A DNA stretch of 64,000 bases from Streptomyces sp. NBC_00513 (GCF_041431415.1 NZ_CP107845.1:1984001-2048000); one strand, 5' to 3'. Shown: positions 50,912 through 61,636, counted from the stretch's first letter. Program-made: numbers and translations. Notes: generated by a model not told the origin, from the sequence alone.

Positions 50912-52186
50912 TCAGCAGCCGTCGCAGGGGCAGCAGCAGCACCCGTCACCGCAGCTGTCACAGCAGTCGCACCCGTCACAGCAGTCGCAGCCGTCGCACC
51001 ACGGGTCCCTCTTCTGCCGGGACCACGGACCCTCGTGCTCCGTGCAGCAGAGTTGGCAGGTGCAGAAGAGCCCGACGGCCACCGCGCAGCCCGCGAGCAG
51101 ACCGCGGCGCGGTCGCTGCGGAGGCAGCCCGCCGCCACCGCCGCCTCCCGGCCCGCCCGGCCCCATCGGCGGAGGAGTCCCGGGGCCCCCGGGGGCGTAC
51201 GGGGTGCCCGGCGCGTAGGGGTTCCCGCCGCCGTACGGGTTCCCCGCGCCCGGGGCGTCGTAGCCCTGCGGGGCCGGGCCGAAGCCCCCGCCGGAGTTCA
51301 CGGCGGCGTGGTCGCCCGTGTGACCGCAGGCGGTCGTGCCGAAGGCCCGGTCGACCGAGGTGCGCAGCTCGTGCACCAGCAGGCGGTGGGCGAGACCGGC
51401 GTCCGCGAACTCCACCTCGCGCAGTGCCAGCCGGATGCCGCGCAGGGCGTCGTCGCAGAGCCTGCGCGCCTCGGTGAGGGAGGTGCCGGTGGCGGTGAGC
51501 GGGTTCCAGGCACCGGCGGCGGCGTCCGCCCGCTGGTCCTCCACGGCGTCCAGCAGGTGCGCGAGCCGGCCGAAGTACCGGCCCGCCTCGGCGAGCGGGA
51601 CGGTGTTGCCTGGCCGTCCCGCGAGGACCGCGGTATGCGCGAAAGCGGCGGCGGTCGCGGTCTCCGTCGGCTCCGTCACCACCAGCACGGGTGTGCCGAT
51701 TCCGGCCAGCACCTCGATGCCGCCCTGCCGGTCCACGGCGTCGACGAGCACGGCCGTGTCGAAGCCGAGCGAGGCCCCGGTGCGGGCGCCGGCCCGGTCC
51801 CAGCCCCGGGCCACCTTGCGCGCGGCGGCGGCGATCGGCGCCCGGGCCAACAGCCCGTCCCGGTCGGCGACGTGGTCGCGCACCTTCGCGGAGGCCAGCA
51901 CGAGCGAGACGGCCGCCGCGAGACGCGCGCCCTCCCCCTTGGCGACGGCTGCGGTGCGCATACCGCGCAGCGGGCAGGGGCCGGCGGTGCGTCGCGCCCG
52001 CGGATCCGGACCGGACTGAGCCTCCGTCAGAACGGATACCAGCAGGCCGTCGTAGTTGGTCACGATCCTGGCGAACTGTCCGTGGTCACCGCGAAGTGCC
52101 AGGCAGAGACCGCAGAGATGAGCCATCCACTCGGTCTTGAAGCGCTCCCCCAGCCGGTGCGTGCAAGGTCTGACGATGCCGAACAA
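50912..52186 (-). CDS. DUF5685 family protein with Cys-rich C-terminal tail
   Basis: I start at TTG 52186, preceded by GGGGGAAG, because relatives begin with FGIVRPCTHRLG; an ATG at 52207 adds seven residues. The 424-residue protein has a conserved N-part (HLCGLCLALRGDHGQ, CPLRGM) with paired cysteines, a helical middle, a Gly/Pro/Tyr-rich linker, one hydrophobic segment (LLAGCAVAVGLFCTCQLC) and a tail in which about half of the last 30 residues are Cys (CDGCDCCDGCDCC and onward). The tail may bind metal or form a membrane-proximal thiol cluster. It is divergent from the SepF paralogue. Confidence 0.85.
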   Translation of the reverse strand: MFGIVRPCTHRLGERFKTEWMAHLCGLCLALRGDHGQFARIVTNYDGLLVSVLTEAQSGPDPRARRTAGPCPLRGMRTAAVAKGEGARLAAAVSLVLASAKVRDHVADRDGLLARAPIAAAARKVARGWDRAGARTGASLGFDTAVLVDAVDRQGGIEVLAGIGTPVLVVTEPTETATAAAFAHTAVLAGRPGNTVPLAEAGRYFGRLAHLLDAVEDQRADAAAGAWNPLTATGTSLTEARRLCDDALRGIRLALREVEFADAGLAHRLLVHELRTSVDRAFGTTACGHTGDHAAVNSGGGFGPAPQGYDAPGAGNPYGGGNPYAPGTPYAPGGPGTPPPMGPGGPGGGGGGGLPPQRPRRGLLAGCAVAVGLFCTCQLCCTEHEGPWSRQKRDPWCDGCDCCDGCDCCDSCGDGCCCCPCDGC

Positions 52187-52470
52187 TCTGCTTCCCCCGT
52201 GTGTCATGCGTGTGCTTTCCGGGCATGGTATCGAGCCATCCCGGTCACCCGTACGCACCAGCGCATCACCCGAAAGGAGGCGGCGGTCGTATTTTCACTC
52301 AGTCAGCAGCGGTAGGCCGTCGCGCACCTTAGTCGTGCAACGAATGTTCTGCACCAGTACCGTCACGAAAAGCCGGCGCGGCGGCTATCCACTTGGCGCG
52401 TTGTCAGCATCATGGACGACCATAGGGGCAGCGGAGAGAAGACAACTGACCGCGGTGAAAGGAGGCGTCC

Positions 52471-52932
52471 ATGGGTTCGGTGCGCAAGGCGAGTGCCTGG
52501 TTGGGTCTCGTGGAAGACAACGACGACGAGCGGTACTACGACGACGACTACGCGGAGGCGGTGGAGCGCCAGCAGGGCGGGTCCGTCTCGGGCCCCGGTG
52601 ACCAGTGGGTCACCGACCCGCGCGTCAAGGTGGCCTCGGAGTCCGCGGTCGAGCAGGGTCGGCGGATCGCGACGGTGACGCCCGACGGCTTCCGTGACGC
52701 CCGCGGCATCGGCGAGCTGTTCCGCGAGGGCGTCCCGGTCATCGTGAACCTGTCGTCGATGGACCCGGGCGACGCGAAGCGCGTGGTCGACTTCGCGGCC
52801 GGTCTGACCTTCGGCCTGCGCGGATCGATCGAGCGGGTGGCGACCAGGGTCTTCCTCCTGACCCCGGCCGACACCCAGATCGTCAGCGGCGAGCCCGGTG
52901 GGCGCTCGCGCGACTTCTTCAACCAGAGCTGA
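52471..52932 (+). CDS. sepF: SepF-family cell division protein (paralogue)
   Basis: The 153-residue protein is preceded by a perfect AAAGGAGG site. An N-terminal amphipathic segment ([11 protein letters not shown]), an acidic Asp/Tyr stretch and a C-terminal SepF domain ([48 protein letters not shown]) match SepF, which links FtsZ to the membrane. It is not beside ftsZ, so it is probably one of the additional Streptomyces SepF copies rather than the main one. Confidence 0.9.
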   Translation: MGSVRKASAWLGLVEDNDDERYYDDDYAEAVERQQGGSVSGPGDQWVTDPRVKVASESAVEQGRRIATVTPDGFRDARGIGELFREGVPVIVNLSSMDPGDAKRVVDFAAGLTFGLRGSIERVATRVFLLTPADTQIVSGEPGGRSRDFFNQS

Positions 52933-52941
52933 GCCGGGCCC

Positions 52942-54111
52942 TCACCGGAAGGCGTCGAGCCCGGTGAGTGCCTTGCCCAGCACCAATTGGTGCATCTCGA
53001 CGGTGCCCTCGTAGGTGAGGACCGATTCGAGGTTGGTGGCGTGCCGCATCACGGGATATTCCAGGGAGATCCCGTTCGCGCCGAGGATGGTCCGCGCGGT
53101 GCGGCAGATGTCGATGGCCTCGCGGACGTTGTTGAGTTTGCCGAAACTGATCTGCTCCGGCCGCAGGGTTCCCGCGTCCATGCGGCGCCCCAGGTGGTGG
53201 GCGAGCAGGATGCCCTTGTGGAGTTCCAGTGCCATGTCCGCGAGCTTGGCCTGGGTGAGCTGGAAGCCGCCGATCGGCCTTCCGAACTGCTCCCGGGTCT
53301 TCGCGTAGTCGAGCGCGGACTCGAAGGAGGCGCGCGCCGCGCCCATGGAGCCCCAGACGATCCCGTACCGCGCGTGGCTGAGACAGCCCAGCGGCCCCTT
53401 GAGCCCGGTGACGCCCGGAAGCACCGCGTCCGCGGGCAGGCGTACGTCGTCCATCACCAGCTCACTGGTCACCGAGGCGCGCAGGGACCACTTGTGCTTG
53501 ATCTCGGGCGCGGAGAACCCGGCACTGTCGGTGGGCACGGCGAAGCCGCGGATGCCCTCGTCGGTCTGCGCCCACACCACGGCGACGGCGGCCACCGACC
53601 CGTTGGTGATCCACATCTTGCGGCCGGTCAACACCCAGTCGGTGCCGTCGCGCTTGGCGTACGTGCGCATCGCGGCGGGGTCCGAACCGACGTCGGGTTC
53701 GGTCAGGCCGAAGCAGCCGATGAGCTCGCCGGCGGCCATGCCGGGCAGCCAGCGCTCCTTCTGCTCCTCGGAGCCGTACTTCCAGATCGCGTACATGGCC
53801 AACGAGCCCTGCACGGAGACCAGCGAGCGGATGCCGGAGTCTGCAGCCTCCAGCTCCAGGCAGGCCAGGCCGTACTGCACGGCGGAGGCGCCGGCGCACC
53901 CGTATCCGGTCAGCGACATCCCGAGCGCGCCGATCGAGCCGAGTTCCCGGGCGAGTTCCCGGATCCCGGGCAGCTCGCCGTTCTCGTACCACTCGGCGAT
54001 GTGCGGCAGCACCCGGTCGGCGGCCCAGTCCCGGACGGTGTCGCGGACCGCGAGGTCCTCGGGGCTGAGCAGCTCGTCGATCCCGAGCGGATCGGTGGGT
54101 ACGAAGGACAC
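52942..54111 (-). CDS. Acyl-CoA dehydrogenase, glutaryl-CoA dehydrogenase-like
   Basis: GTG 54111 follows GGGAGG at a good distance and gives 389 residues. FGLTEPDVGSDPAAMRT binds the FAD isoalloxazine/substrate, RKMWITNGSVAAVAVVWAQ is the beta-domain segment, and YAKTREQFGRPIGGFQLTQAKLADM is the family signature. The catalytic base is Glu in LTYEGTVEMHQL, the position used by glutaryl-CoA and medium-chain enzymes. WGSMGAARASFESAL is also glutaryl-CoA dehydrogenase-like. It converges with sepF 9 nt apart. Confidence 0.92.
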   Translation of the reverse strand: MSFVPTDPLGIDELLSPEDLAVRDTVRDWAADRVLPHIAEWYENGELPGIRELARELGSIGALGMSLTGYGCAGASAVQYGLACLELEAADSGIRSLVSVQGSLAMYAIWKYGSEEQKERWLPGMAAGELIGCFGLTEPDVGSDPAAMRTYAKRDGTDWVLTGRKMWITNGSVAAVAVVWAQTDEGIRGFAVPTDSAGFSAPEIKHKWSLRASVTSELVMDDVRLPADAVLPGVTGLKGPLGCLSHARYGIVWGSMGAARASFESALDYAKTREQFGRPIGGFQLTQAKLADMALELHKGILLAHHLGRRMDAGTLRPEQISFGKLNNVREAIDICRTARTILGANGISLEYPVMRHATNLESVLTYEGTVEMHQLVLGKALTGLDAFR

Positions 54112-54216
54112 GTGGCCTCCCGGCGGCCTGAGGGACGGAAACCTGGCGGTGTCAGTGTGTCCGCGACCCCGCCCCCGGTCCACCCCCACCTGCGGGGGTG
54201 CCGGTCGGGCCGGGTG

Positions 54217-55905
54217 TCAGGCCGAGCGGGCGGCCGGGTCGCACTCGGCGTGCGCCTGACCGGGGATCCGCGCGGCGGGCCCGCCTGCGGGGGTCGCGGT
54301 CGTCGCCTGCGCGGGCAGCCGCAACGGTTCGCCGGCGTCCGCGTCGGCGGCGCAGTCCATCGTGCGCGGCAGCTTCAGCGCCATGACCGCGCCGGCGAAC
54401 AGCAGCCCGGCGCTGACCACCAGCGTCACGTGCAGGCCGTGGACGAACGAGTGCCGGGCGGCGGCGTACAGCGCGGCGCCGGCGGGACCGCCGAGGTGCG
54501 CCGCGATCTGGTAGGCCTCGCCCAGCGAGTTGGCGGCGTCGGCGGACTCGGCCGCCGAGACCCCCGGAACGTGCGCGAGGCCCGGCGCGTAGGCCGCGTT
54601 CATGACACTGCCCAGCAGCGCGATGCCCATGCCCGCGCCGAGCTGGTACGAGGTCTCGCCGATCGAGGCCGCGCCGCCGGCGGTGGCCGCCGGGGCCTCG
54701 CTCAGCATCGACTCGTAGGCGGCGAACAGCGTGGTCTGGAGGCCGAAGCCGAGCAGGATGAACCCGACGGTGAGCAGGACGGGCCGGTCCTGCTGCCCCA
54801 TGAGCGTCAGCAGGAGCACGGCGCAGGCGGTGAGCAGGAAGCCCAGCGAGACCATCGTGCGCGGGCCGACCCGTTGCAGGGTGTACGAGCCGGTGGCACC
54901 GGCGGCCATCGCGGCGAAGGTCAGCGGCAGCAACCGCAGGCCGGTCTCCAGCGGGCTCAGGCGCAGCACCAGCTGGAGGTACTGGACGGCGATCAGCTCC
55001 AGGCCGACCAGGGCCAGCATGGCGAGCACGATGCAGCCGACGGAGGTGGTGAAGGCCGCGCGGGAGAACAGCCGCATGTCGATCAGCGGGTGGGTGCGGC
55101 GTCGCTGGCGGCGCACGAAGAGGATCAGCAGCGCCACGCCGAGTAGCAGCGGGACCAGCGCCTCGGGGTCGACGAGCTGCCGTTCGGCGCCGAGTCGCTT
55201 GACCCCGAGGACCGCCCCGAGCACGCCGCCGGCGGCCATCAGCGCGCCGAGCACGTCCCACGGTCCCTCGGTGGATCCCTTGGACTCGGGAAGCAGCCAC
55301 CGCCCGAGCGGCAGGATCAGTGCCATCAGCGGAATGTTGATCAGGAAGACGGAGCCCCACCAGTAGTGCTGGACGAGGAATCCACCGAGGACGGGGCCGC
55401 TGGCCGCGCCGATGGCGGCGACGGCGGTCCAGATGCCGATGGCGAGGGCCCGCTCGCGCCGGTCGGGGAAGACCTGGCGCAGGATCGACAGGGTCGCCGG
55501 CATGATCATCGCCCCGCCGATGCCGAGCAGGGCGCGGGCGGCGATGAGGACCTGGGCGTTGTCGGCGAGGGCGGCGATGGCGGAGGCGATGCCGAAGAGC
55601 CCGTAACCGAGGAGCAGGATCCGACGGCGGCCGACCCGGTCCCCGAGGGTGCCGAAGAGGATCAGCAGCGCGGCGCAGACCAGCGGGTAGGCGTCGACGA
55701 TCCAGAGGAGCTCGATCGAGCCGGGGCGCAGGTCCTCGGTGACGGCGGGAACGGCCACGTGCAGGATCGTCGCGTCGAGCGCGACGAGCACGAGGCTGAC
55801 GCAGAGGACGGCGAGGACGACCCAACGATTCGCCCCGCCGGAGGCGGCGCTGATTCGCTGCCAGGGGGAAGGGTTCCGGTGGTCGGTCACGTTCGTCCCC
55901 GACAT
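54217..55905 (-). CDS. DHA2-type (EmrB/QacA) MFS drug transporter
   Basis: ATG 55905 with GGGAGG upstream gives 562 residues and about 14 helices. VLVALDATILHVAVPAV is the DHA2 motif in helix 1, LFGTLGDRVGRRRILLLG the loop 2-3 motif A, and ASGPVLGGFLVQHYWWGSVFLINIP motif C. The long hydrophilic C-terminus ends with Ala/Pro-rich sequence. Likely a proton-driven multidrug exporter. It has no adjacent regulator. Confidence 0.92.
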   Translation of the reverse strand: MSGTNVTDHRNPSPWQRISAASGGANRWVVLAVLCVSLVLVALDATILHVAVPAVTEDLRPGSIELLWIVDAYPLVCAALLILFGTLGDRVGRRRILLLGYGLFGIASAIAALADNAQVLIAARALLGIGGAMIMPATLSILRQVFPDRRERALAIGIWTAVAAIGAASGPVLGGFLVQHYWWGSVFLINIPLMALILPLGRWLLPESKGSTEGPWDVLGALMAAGGVLGAVLGVKRLGAERQLVDPEALVPLLLGVALLILFVRRQRRRTHPLIDMRLFSRAAFTTSVGCIVLAMLALVGLELIAVQYLQLVLRLSPLETGLRLLPLTFAAMAAGATGSYTLQRVGPRTMVSLGFLLTACAVLLLTLMGQQDRPVLLTVGFILLGFGLQTTLFAAYESMLSEAPAATAGGAASIGETSYQLGAGMGIALLGSVMNAAYAPGLAHVPGVSAAESADAANSLGEAYQIAAHLGGPAGAALYAAARHSFVHGLHVTLVVSAGLLFAGAVMALKLPRTMDCAADADAGEPLRLPAQATTATPAGGPAARIPGQAHAECDPAARSA

Positions 55906-56188
55906 GCATGTACCTCCCAGGTGATCCCTCGCACTCGGCGGACCAGCGTCGTGTGGAGCCACGGGGTGGGGTGGGGGTGCGGCGTCCTGCGGGGTCCGGC
56001 ATCGACAAGCGAGTGAACGGTCAGCGTACGCGAGTTCGTTTGACCCATACGTGGTCAAGCTCTCATCCCGACGGCGGCCGACGTGTGGTGTGTGCCACTC
56101 GCCGCGGCCCCTCTCCCTTCCCTCGTGTACACGCCTGGTCACGGCCCGTGGTTCTGGTCCGGCGCCCGGCGGGCCGGCGTCGATAATC

Positions 56189-57304
56189 ATGCCCGTGAAG
56201 GATCTTGGATTTCGTCGGGCCGCGCCCGCCCTGGCCGCGTTCGCGGCGGTCAGGCTGCTCGGGCTGAGCGTGCTCGCACTGTGGGGGGCGGCGGTCGACA
56301 GCAGCCCGCACACACTGCTGTCGGCGCGCTGGGACTCCCTCTGGTACGCCCGGATCGCCGCCGAGGGCTACGGGTACGAGGTGCTCCTGCCGAACGGCGA
56401 CGTCCACTCCAACCTGGCGTTCTTCCCCCTGCTGCCCTGGCTGGAGCGCCTGGTGGCGGCGGTGACCGGCTTCTCGTACGGCTCGGCCGGCCTGGTGGTC
56501 TCCGCGGTCGCGGGGCTCGCGGCGGCCTGGGGGATCTTCGCGGTCGCCGACTCGCTGTACGGCCGCCGGGTCGGGGTCCTGGCCGTCGCCGCCTGGGCGG
56601 CGCTGCCGGTCGCGATCGTGCAGTCCATGGCGTACAGCGAGTCGCTGTTCACCGCCCTCGCGGCCTGGTCCCTGTACGGGGTCCTGCGTGGCCGCTGGAT
56701 CACGGCGGGCCTGCTCGCGGCGGCGGCCGGGCTGACCCGGCCGGTCGGCGCCGCCGTGGTCGCGGCGGTGTGGGTGGCGGCGGTACTGGCCCTGCGGCGC
56801 GGGGAGCGGTCGTGGCGGATGGCGGCGGGGGCCCTGCTGGCCCCGCTCGGCGCGGCGGCGTACGTGCTGTGGGTCGGGGCGCGCACCGGCGAGGGCCTGC
56901 TGGGCTACCTCGACGTGCAGGGCGGCTGGGGCAACGGCTTCGACGGGGGCTGGGCCTTCGCCCGGTTCATCGGGGCCCGGCTGGCCTCCCCGGCGTTCCC
57001 GGCGGGGATCGGGCTGATCGCGGGGGTGGCGCTGGTGTTGTGGCTGTACCGGCTGTGCGTACGACAGCGCCAGCCCGCGGCCCTGCTCGTCTACTGCGGG
57101 ATCGTGGTGGCGCTGGCACTGTGCGCGTCCGGGTACTTCGGGTCCAAGCCCCGGCTGCTGCTGCCCGCCTTCCCGCTGATGCTGCCGGTGGCCGCGGCGC
57201 TGGCCCGCCTGCGGACCGGGCGGGCGGCGGCGGTGCTGGGCTCGGTGGCCTCGGTCTCCGCGGTGTACGGGGCGTTCTGGCTCAACGGATCGGGGCCTCC
57301 GTGA
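56189..57304 (+). CDS. GT-C type membrane mannosyltransferase-like protein (PIG-V family)
   Basis: ATG 56189 gives 371 residues with about ten helices. SARWDSLWYARIAAEGYGY, in the first outside loop, is the Asp-containing catalytic loop of PIG-V/GT-C enzymes, and HSNLAFFPLLPWLERLV follows as in that family. Such enzymes transfer mannose from polyprenyl-phosphate mannose. The acceptor is unknown. Confidence 0.82.
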   Translation: MPVKDLGFRRAAPALAAFAAVRLLGLSVLALWGAAVDSSPHTLLSARWDSLWYARIAAEGYGYEVLLPNGDVHSNLAFFPLLPWLERLVAAVTGFSYGSAGLVVSAVAGLAAAWGIFAVADSLYGRRVGVLAVAAWAALPVAIVQSMAYSESLFTALAAWSLYGVLRGRWITAGLLAAAAGLTRPVGAAVVAAVWVAAVLALRRGERSWRMAAGALLAPLGAAAYVLWVGARTGEGLLGYLDVQGGWGNGFDGGWAFARFIGARLASPAFPAGIGLIAGVALVLWLYRLCVRQRQPAALLVYCGIVVALALCASGYFGSKPRLLLPAFPLMLPVAAALARLRTGRAAAVLGSVASVSAVYGAFWLNGSGPP

Positions 57305-57539
57305 GCCCGGCCGGGGCCGCGGTCACGGAAGGGATCATTCCGATCCATGCTTGAGTAAAGTAATTGACCTGCGGTGATAAACCGTCGGTAAGCGGGTCGA
57401 TAATCGCCCTGCGGGCGTTTCAATCGGCAGTGGAATAACGGGAATTAAGTACCGCGTGAGACCAAGTCCACATCACATGGTCATCACAAAGCCGGCGATT
57501 CGACCGGGCCGAGCTTCGACGCGCGGTAACGTCGATTGA
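57305..57539. other. AT-richer spacer upstream of the PAP2 phosphatase gene
   Basis: This 235-nt gap is visibly richer in A and T than its neighbours. A TTGACC element near 57365 followed by several AT-rich hexamers could be a promoter. No small gene or strong hairpin is evident. Confidence 0.4.
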
Positions 57540-58631
57540 GTGCGTACCGACCATATGCTGACCCGTCTCGAGCGGGTCTTCGCCCGGCTCGACCGGGAAC
57601 CAGAGCGACCGGCTCATCTGCAAACTCCGCGGATGAGCCGGCACCGCGTCGTGCTCCTCGGTTCCACGCTCGCGTTCTATCTCGCGATCGTGGTCGCCGT
57701 GTTGACCACGTCCTGGCTCGTCCGGTTGGACTGGCAGATCATGTTCTTCCGGCCCTACGAGCAGTGGCCGCAGCTGCACGCCTTCCTCGACTACCTCGTC
57801 GTGCTCGGTCAGCGCGGACCCACCGCCGTCATGGTCGCGGCCTGGCTCGGGTGGCGCTCGTGGCGGCAGCACACCCTCCGCCCGCTGATCACCCTCGGCG
57901 TGGCGCTGCTCCTGCTGAACGTCACCGTCGGCGCCGTGAAGATCGGCCTCGGCCGGCTCGGCCCGCACTACGCGACCGAGATCGGCTCCGCCGAGCTCTT
58001 CGCCGGCGGCGATATATTTCCTTCCGGCCACACCGCCAACGCCGTCGTGACCTGGGGAATCCTGGCCTACCTGGCTTCCACCGTGGTCACCCGGCGGGTG
58101 CTGTCGGTGGTCTCCGCGGTCGTCTCGCTGAGCGTCGGCGCCACCACCGTGTACCTCGGCACCCACTGGGTGAGCGACGTACTGCTGGGCTGGACCGCCG
58201 GCCTGCTGATCCTGCTGGCGCTGCCCTGGTTCGAGCCGCTGGTCGCCCGGGCCGAGGCCTACGTCTTCGAGCTGCGCGAGCTGCTGCGCCGCCGGCTGGA
58301 GGAGGGCCGGGTGTCCGAGCCGGTCGCCGCCGCGCTCACCCCGCTGCTCTCCGCGGGCGGCAAGTGGCAGCTGCGGCGGAACGCGGAGGCCACGGCACCC
58401 GTCCCGGCCGCCGCTCCGGCCAACCCGCAGGCGCAGGCCGCCGGGCAGCCCGCCGCCAACGCCGGGACGGGCCACGGCCCGACGCCCAGGCCGGCCGCGC
58501 ACCTGACCACCCGCCCGCACGTGATCCGGTCCGAGCGGACCCCGGTCACCCCGGTCGGCAGCCGCCGGCCGCCGCACACCGAGCGGACCACCGCCCGGGG
58601 GGCGCCGGCCCGGCCGATCGCGGGCGGCTGA
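57540..58631 (+). CDS. PAP2-family membrane phosphatase
   Basis: The GTG start gives 363 residues with about six helices up to residue 240. The three PAP2 phosphatase motifs are in order: KIGLGRLGP near 140, FPSGHTANA near 162, and GTHWVSDVLLGW near 210 with the last catalytic His. Substrates in this family include polyprenyl diphosphates and phosphatidic acid. The last 120 residues are Pro/Ala/Arg-rich and probably cytoplasmic and disordered. A strong hairpin terminator follows. Confidence 0.9.
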   Translation: MRTDHMLTRLERVFARLDREPERPAHLQTPRMSRHRVVLLGSTLAFYLAIVVAVLTTSWLVRLDWQIMFFRPYEQWPQLHAFLDYLVVLGQRGPTAVMVAAWLGWRSWRQHTLRPLITLGVALLLLNVTVGAVKIGLGRLGPHYATEIGSAELFAGGDIFPSGHTANAVVTWGILAYLASTVVTRRVLSVVSAVVSLSVGATTVYLGTHWVSDVLLGWTAGLLILLALPWFEPLVARAEAYVFELRELLRRRLEEGRVSEPVAAALTPLLSAGGKWQLRRNAEATAPVPAAAPANPQAQAAGQPAANAGTGHGPTPRPAAHLTTRPHVIRSERTPVTPVGSRRPPHTERTTARGAPARPIAGG

Positions 58632-58690
58632 GCCGCCCCGACCACCGCGCGGAGCGGTACGCACGACCCCTCCCGCGACATGGCCCCGGC

Positions 58691-58723
58691 ACGGCGGGCC
58701 GGTTCATCGAACCGGCCCGCCGT
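58691..58723 (+). terminator. Perfect 15-bp hairpin terminator after the PAP2 gene
   Basis: ACGGCGGGCCGGTTC and its exact complement flank an ATC loop, and a T-rich stretch follows. It lies 60 nt after the PAP2 stop and is symmetric enough to work in both directions. Confidence 0.85.
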
Positions 58724-58797
58724 TGTCGTTCACCTGCCCGGTCCGTCAGCATCGCGCCCTGAGGTTCCTCCGTACCGGGTCACGCTTGTGTCACGGA

Positions 58798-58870
58798 TTG
58801 TCGACAGTCCTTTGCCCGGGCCCACTTACCCGGAAGTGGCCGACAAGAGGCCCGGGGCCTTTCTTTTTCG
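58798..58870 (+). ncRNA. Candidate small structured RNA ending in a rho-independent terminator
   Basis: TTGTCG (58798-58803) can pair with CGACAA (58841-58846), enclosing a CCACTT-N6-AAGTGG hairpin (58822-58839). Directly after comes AGGCCCGGGGCCT followed by TTCTTTTT, a classic intrinsic terminator. No protein gene ends just before it, because the PAP2 gene already has its own terminator 75 nt upstream. A short transcript starting near 58750-58790 is plausible. It could also be only a backup terminator. Confidence 0.4.
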
Positions 58871-58980
58871 ACCCGCGACACGCCCGCCGGGAAGGCTGTT
58901 TCCCATTCCGTTCCAGGGCCACCGATTTCCCCGCCGGAGGATTGCCGGGGAGTCGCCGAAGGAGTGGGACTGAACCCCCG

Positions 58981-59955
58981 TCAGCTTCCTTGCGGGTTCT
59001 TCACCGATCGGTCGAGAAGGTCACGCAGGGCCCGGATCCTCCCGGTAAGCTCCACCGGTTCGACGACTTCGAACTCACACCCGAGCATCATGATGTGAAT
59101 CACAAGTACGTCCAGATTCACCGCCCCGGTGCGCAGCAGACAGCTCTGTCCGTCCACCGGTTCCAGGGTGCCGTCGCTCGGCCCGACGATCGTGGCGGCC
59201 TCCTCGGCGGAGACGGCGAGCCGTACCAGCGCCCGGGCCGCGTAGGCCCGTCCGGACACGCCTTCGGAGACGTACGCGGCCAGGTCCTCGGCGGGCGCCG
59301 GGCGCGGCGGGAAACGCGGACCGTGCGGGGGTGCGGGCTCGATCCGGTCGGCCCGGAAGGTGCGCCAGTCCTCCCGGTCGACGTCCCAGGCGACGAGGTA
59401 CCAGCGTCGCTCGGTGCACACGAGTCGGTGGGGCTCCACCGTGCGGCGGGTGACGTTGCCCTCGTGATCCCGGTAGCCGAAGCGCAGTCGCTCGCCGTCC
59501 CGGCACACGGTCGCGAGCTCGGTCAGCACGGCCGGGTCGACGGTGGACCGCTGCGGCCCCCTCAGCATCGGCACGGTGAACTCGTTCAGCGCGGAGATCC
59601 GTCGGCGCAGCCGTGACGGCAGGACCTGCTCCAGCTTGGCGAGGGCCCGTACCGAGGCCTCGCCGATCCCCTCGACCCCGTTGCCGGCGGCCGTCCGCAG
59701 CCCCACGGCGACGGCCACGGCCTCGTCGTCGTCGAGCAGCAGCGGCGGCAGTTCCGCCCCCGCGCCCAGCTGGTACCCGCCCCCGGTACCGGGGCTGGCG
59801 TTCACCGGGTAGCCGAGCTCGCGCAACCGGTCCACGTCCCGTCGCACGGTGCGCGGGGTGACCCCGAGCCGGTCGGCGAGATCGGGGCCGGTCCATTCGC
59901 GGTGGGCCTGCAACAGGGACAACAGGCGCAGCAGTCGGGCGGAGGTCTCCAGCAT
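58981..59955 (-). CDS. WYL-domain transcriptional regulator (YafY/PafC type)
   Basis: The 324-residue protein has an N-terminal DeoR-like helix-turn-helix (RLLRLLSLLQAHREWTGPDLADRLGVTPRTVRRDVDRL), a middle PafC-type helical region, and a WYL domain containing LVCTERRWYLVAWDVDREDWRTFRADRI. A WCX domain with CEFEVVEPVELTGRI closes it. WYL domains may sense nucleic acid or nucleotides. No target is adjacent. Confidence 0.9.
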   Translation of the reverse strand: MLETSARLLRLLSLLQAHREWTGPDLADRLGVTPRTVRRDVDRLRELGYPVNASPGTGGGYQLGAGAELPPLLLDDDEAVAVAVGLRTAAGNGVEGIGEASVRALAKLEQVLPSRLRRRISALNEFTVPMLRGPQRSTVDPAVLTELATVCRDGERLRFGYRDHEGNVTRRTVEPHRLVCTERRWYLVAWDVDREDWRTFRADRIEPAPPHGPRFPPRPAPAEDLAAYVSEGVSGRAYAARALVRLAVSAEEAATIVGPSDGTLEPVDGQSCLLRTGAVNLDVLVIHIMMLGCEFEVVEPVELTGRIRALRDLLDRSVKNPQGS

Positions 59956-60024
59956 GATCGGAAGTCTGCCGGCGCGGGACGCGGGCGCCGCGCGCGGTGG
60001 TGCGGGGCCGGCCGGGCCGGGGCG

Positions 60025-60540
60025 TCAGCAGCCCGGGACGGCGAGGTCGCCACCCAGTTTCACCAGGGCGCAGAGCGAGGTGAGGGAGACCTTCCAGACG
60101 CCGTCCTCCAGGACGGCGCCCCCCTTGGTGTCGGACAGCACCGGGAATCCGCTCACGAGCAGGTCGTAGGTGACCTCGGCCTCGGTGGGCGAGGTGAAGG
60201 TGACCCCGGTGACCTCTGAGGACACGGCGGCGGCCTGGGGATGACCCGAGACGGCGGCCAGCAGGGGCTTGAGCAGGTCGCCGTTCTGCAGGACCTCGAC
60301 CTTCCGGTCGGCGGAGACCGAGGGGTCGAAGAACGCGGCCCAGTTCTTCTCGATCCGCGCCTCGGCCGCCGCAGGGTCCGCCGGGCCGTCCGCCCGGATC
60401 GCCGTCGCGGGTGCGAGGGCCGACGAGGCGCTCGCGACGCCGTTCTCGGTCGCCCCGGCGGTGCAGGCGGTGGCGGGTACCAGCAGGAGCGCCGCTGCCG
60501 CCGCCCAGGCGACGCGGCGGGAGTGTCCTTGTCCGCTCAT
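60025..60540 (-). CDS. MTB12-like small lipoprotein
   Basis: The 171-residue product has a signal ending VPATAC with lipid-site Cys26. The rest resembles the C-terminal domain of the mycobacterial low-molecular-weight antigen MTB12: IEKNWAAFFDPSVSADRKVEVLQNGDLL, VTFTSPTEAEVTYDLLVSG, LEDGVWKVSLTSLCAL. This is a cystatin/NTF2-like fold with a disulfide to the last Cys. Its role is unknown. Confidence 0.8.
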   Translation of the reverse strand: MSGQGHSRRVAWAAAAALLLVPATACTAGATENGVASASSALAPATAIRADGPADPAAAEARIEKNWAAFFDPSVSADRKVEVLQNGDLLKPLLAAVSGHPQAAAVSSEVTGVTFTSPTEAEVTYDLLVSGFPVLSDTKGGAVLEDGVWKVSLTSLCALVKLGGDLAVPGC

Positions 60541-60615
60541 GTCTCCAGGGTCGGCGCGTTCCGGACCGCCCGCAAGAAATGCCCCGGAACCGGCCGGGCC
60601 GGGCCCCGGGGCCGG

Positions 60616-61636
<1,021 letters not shown>

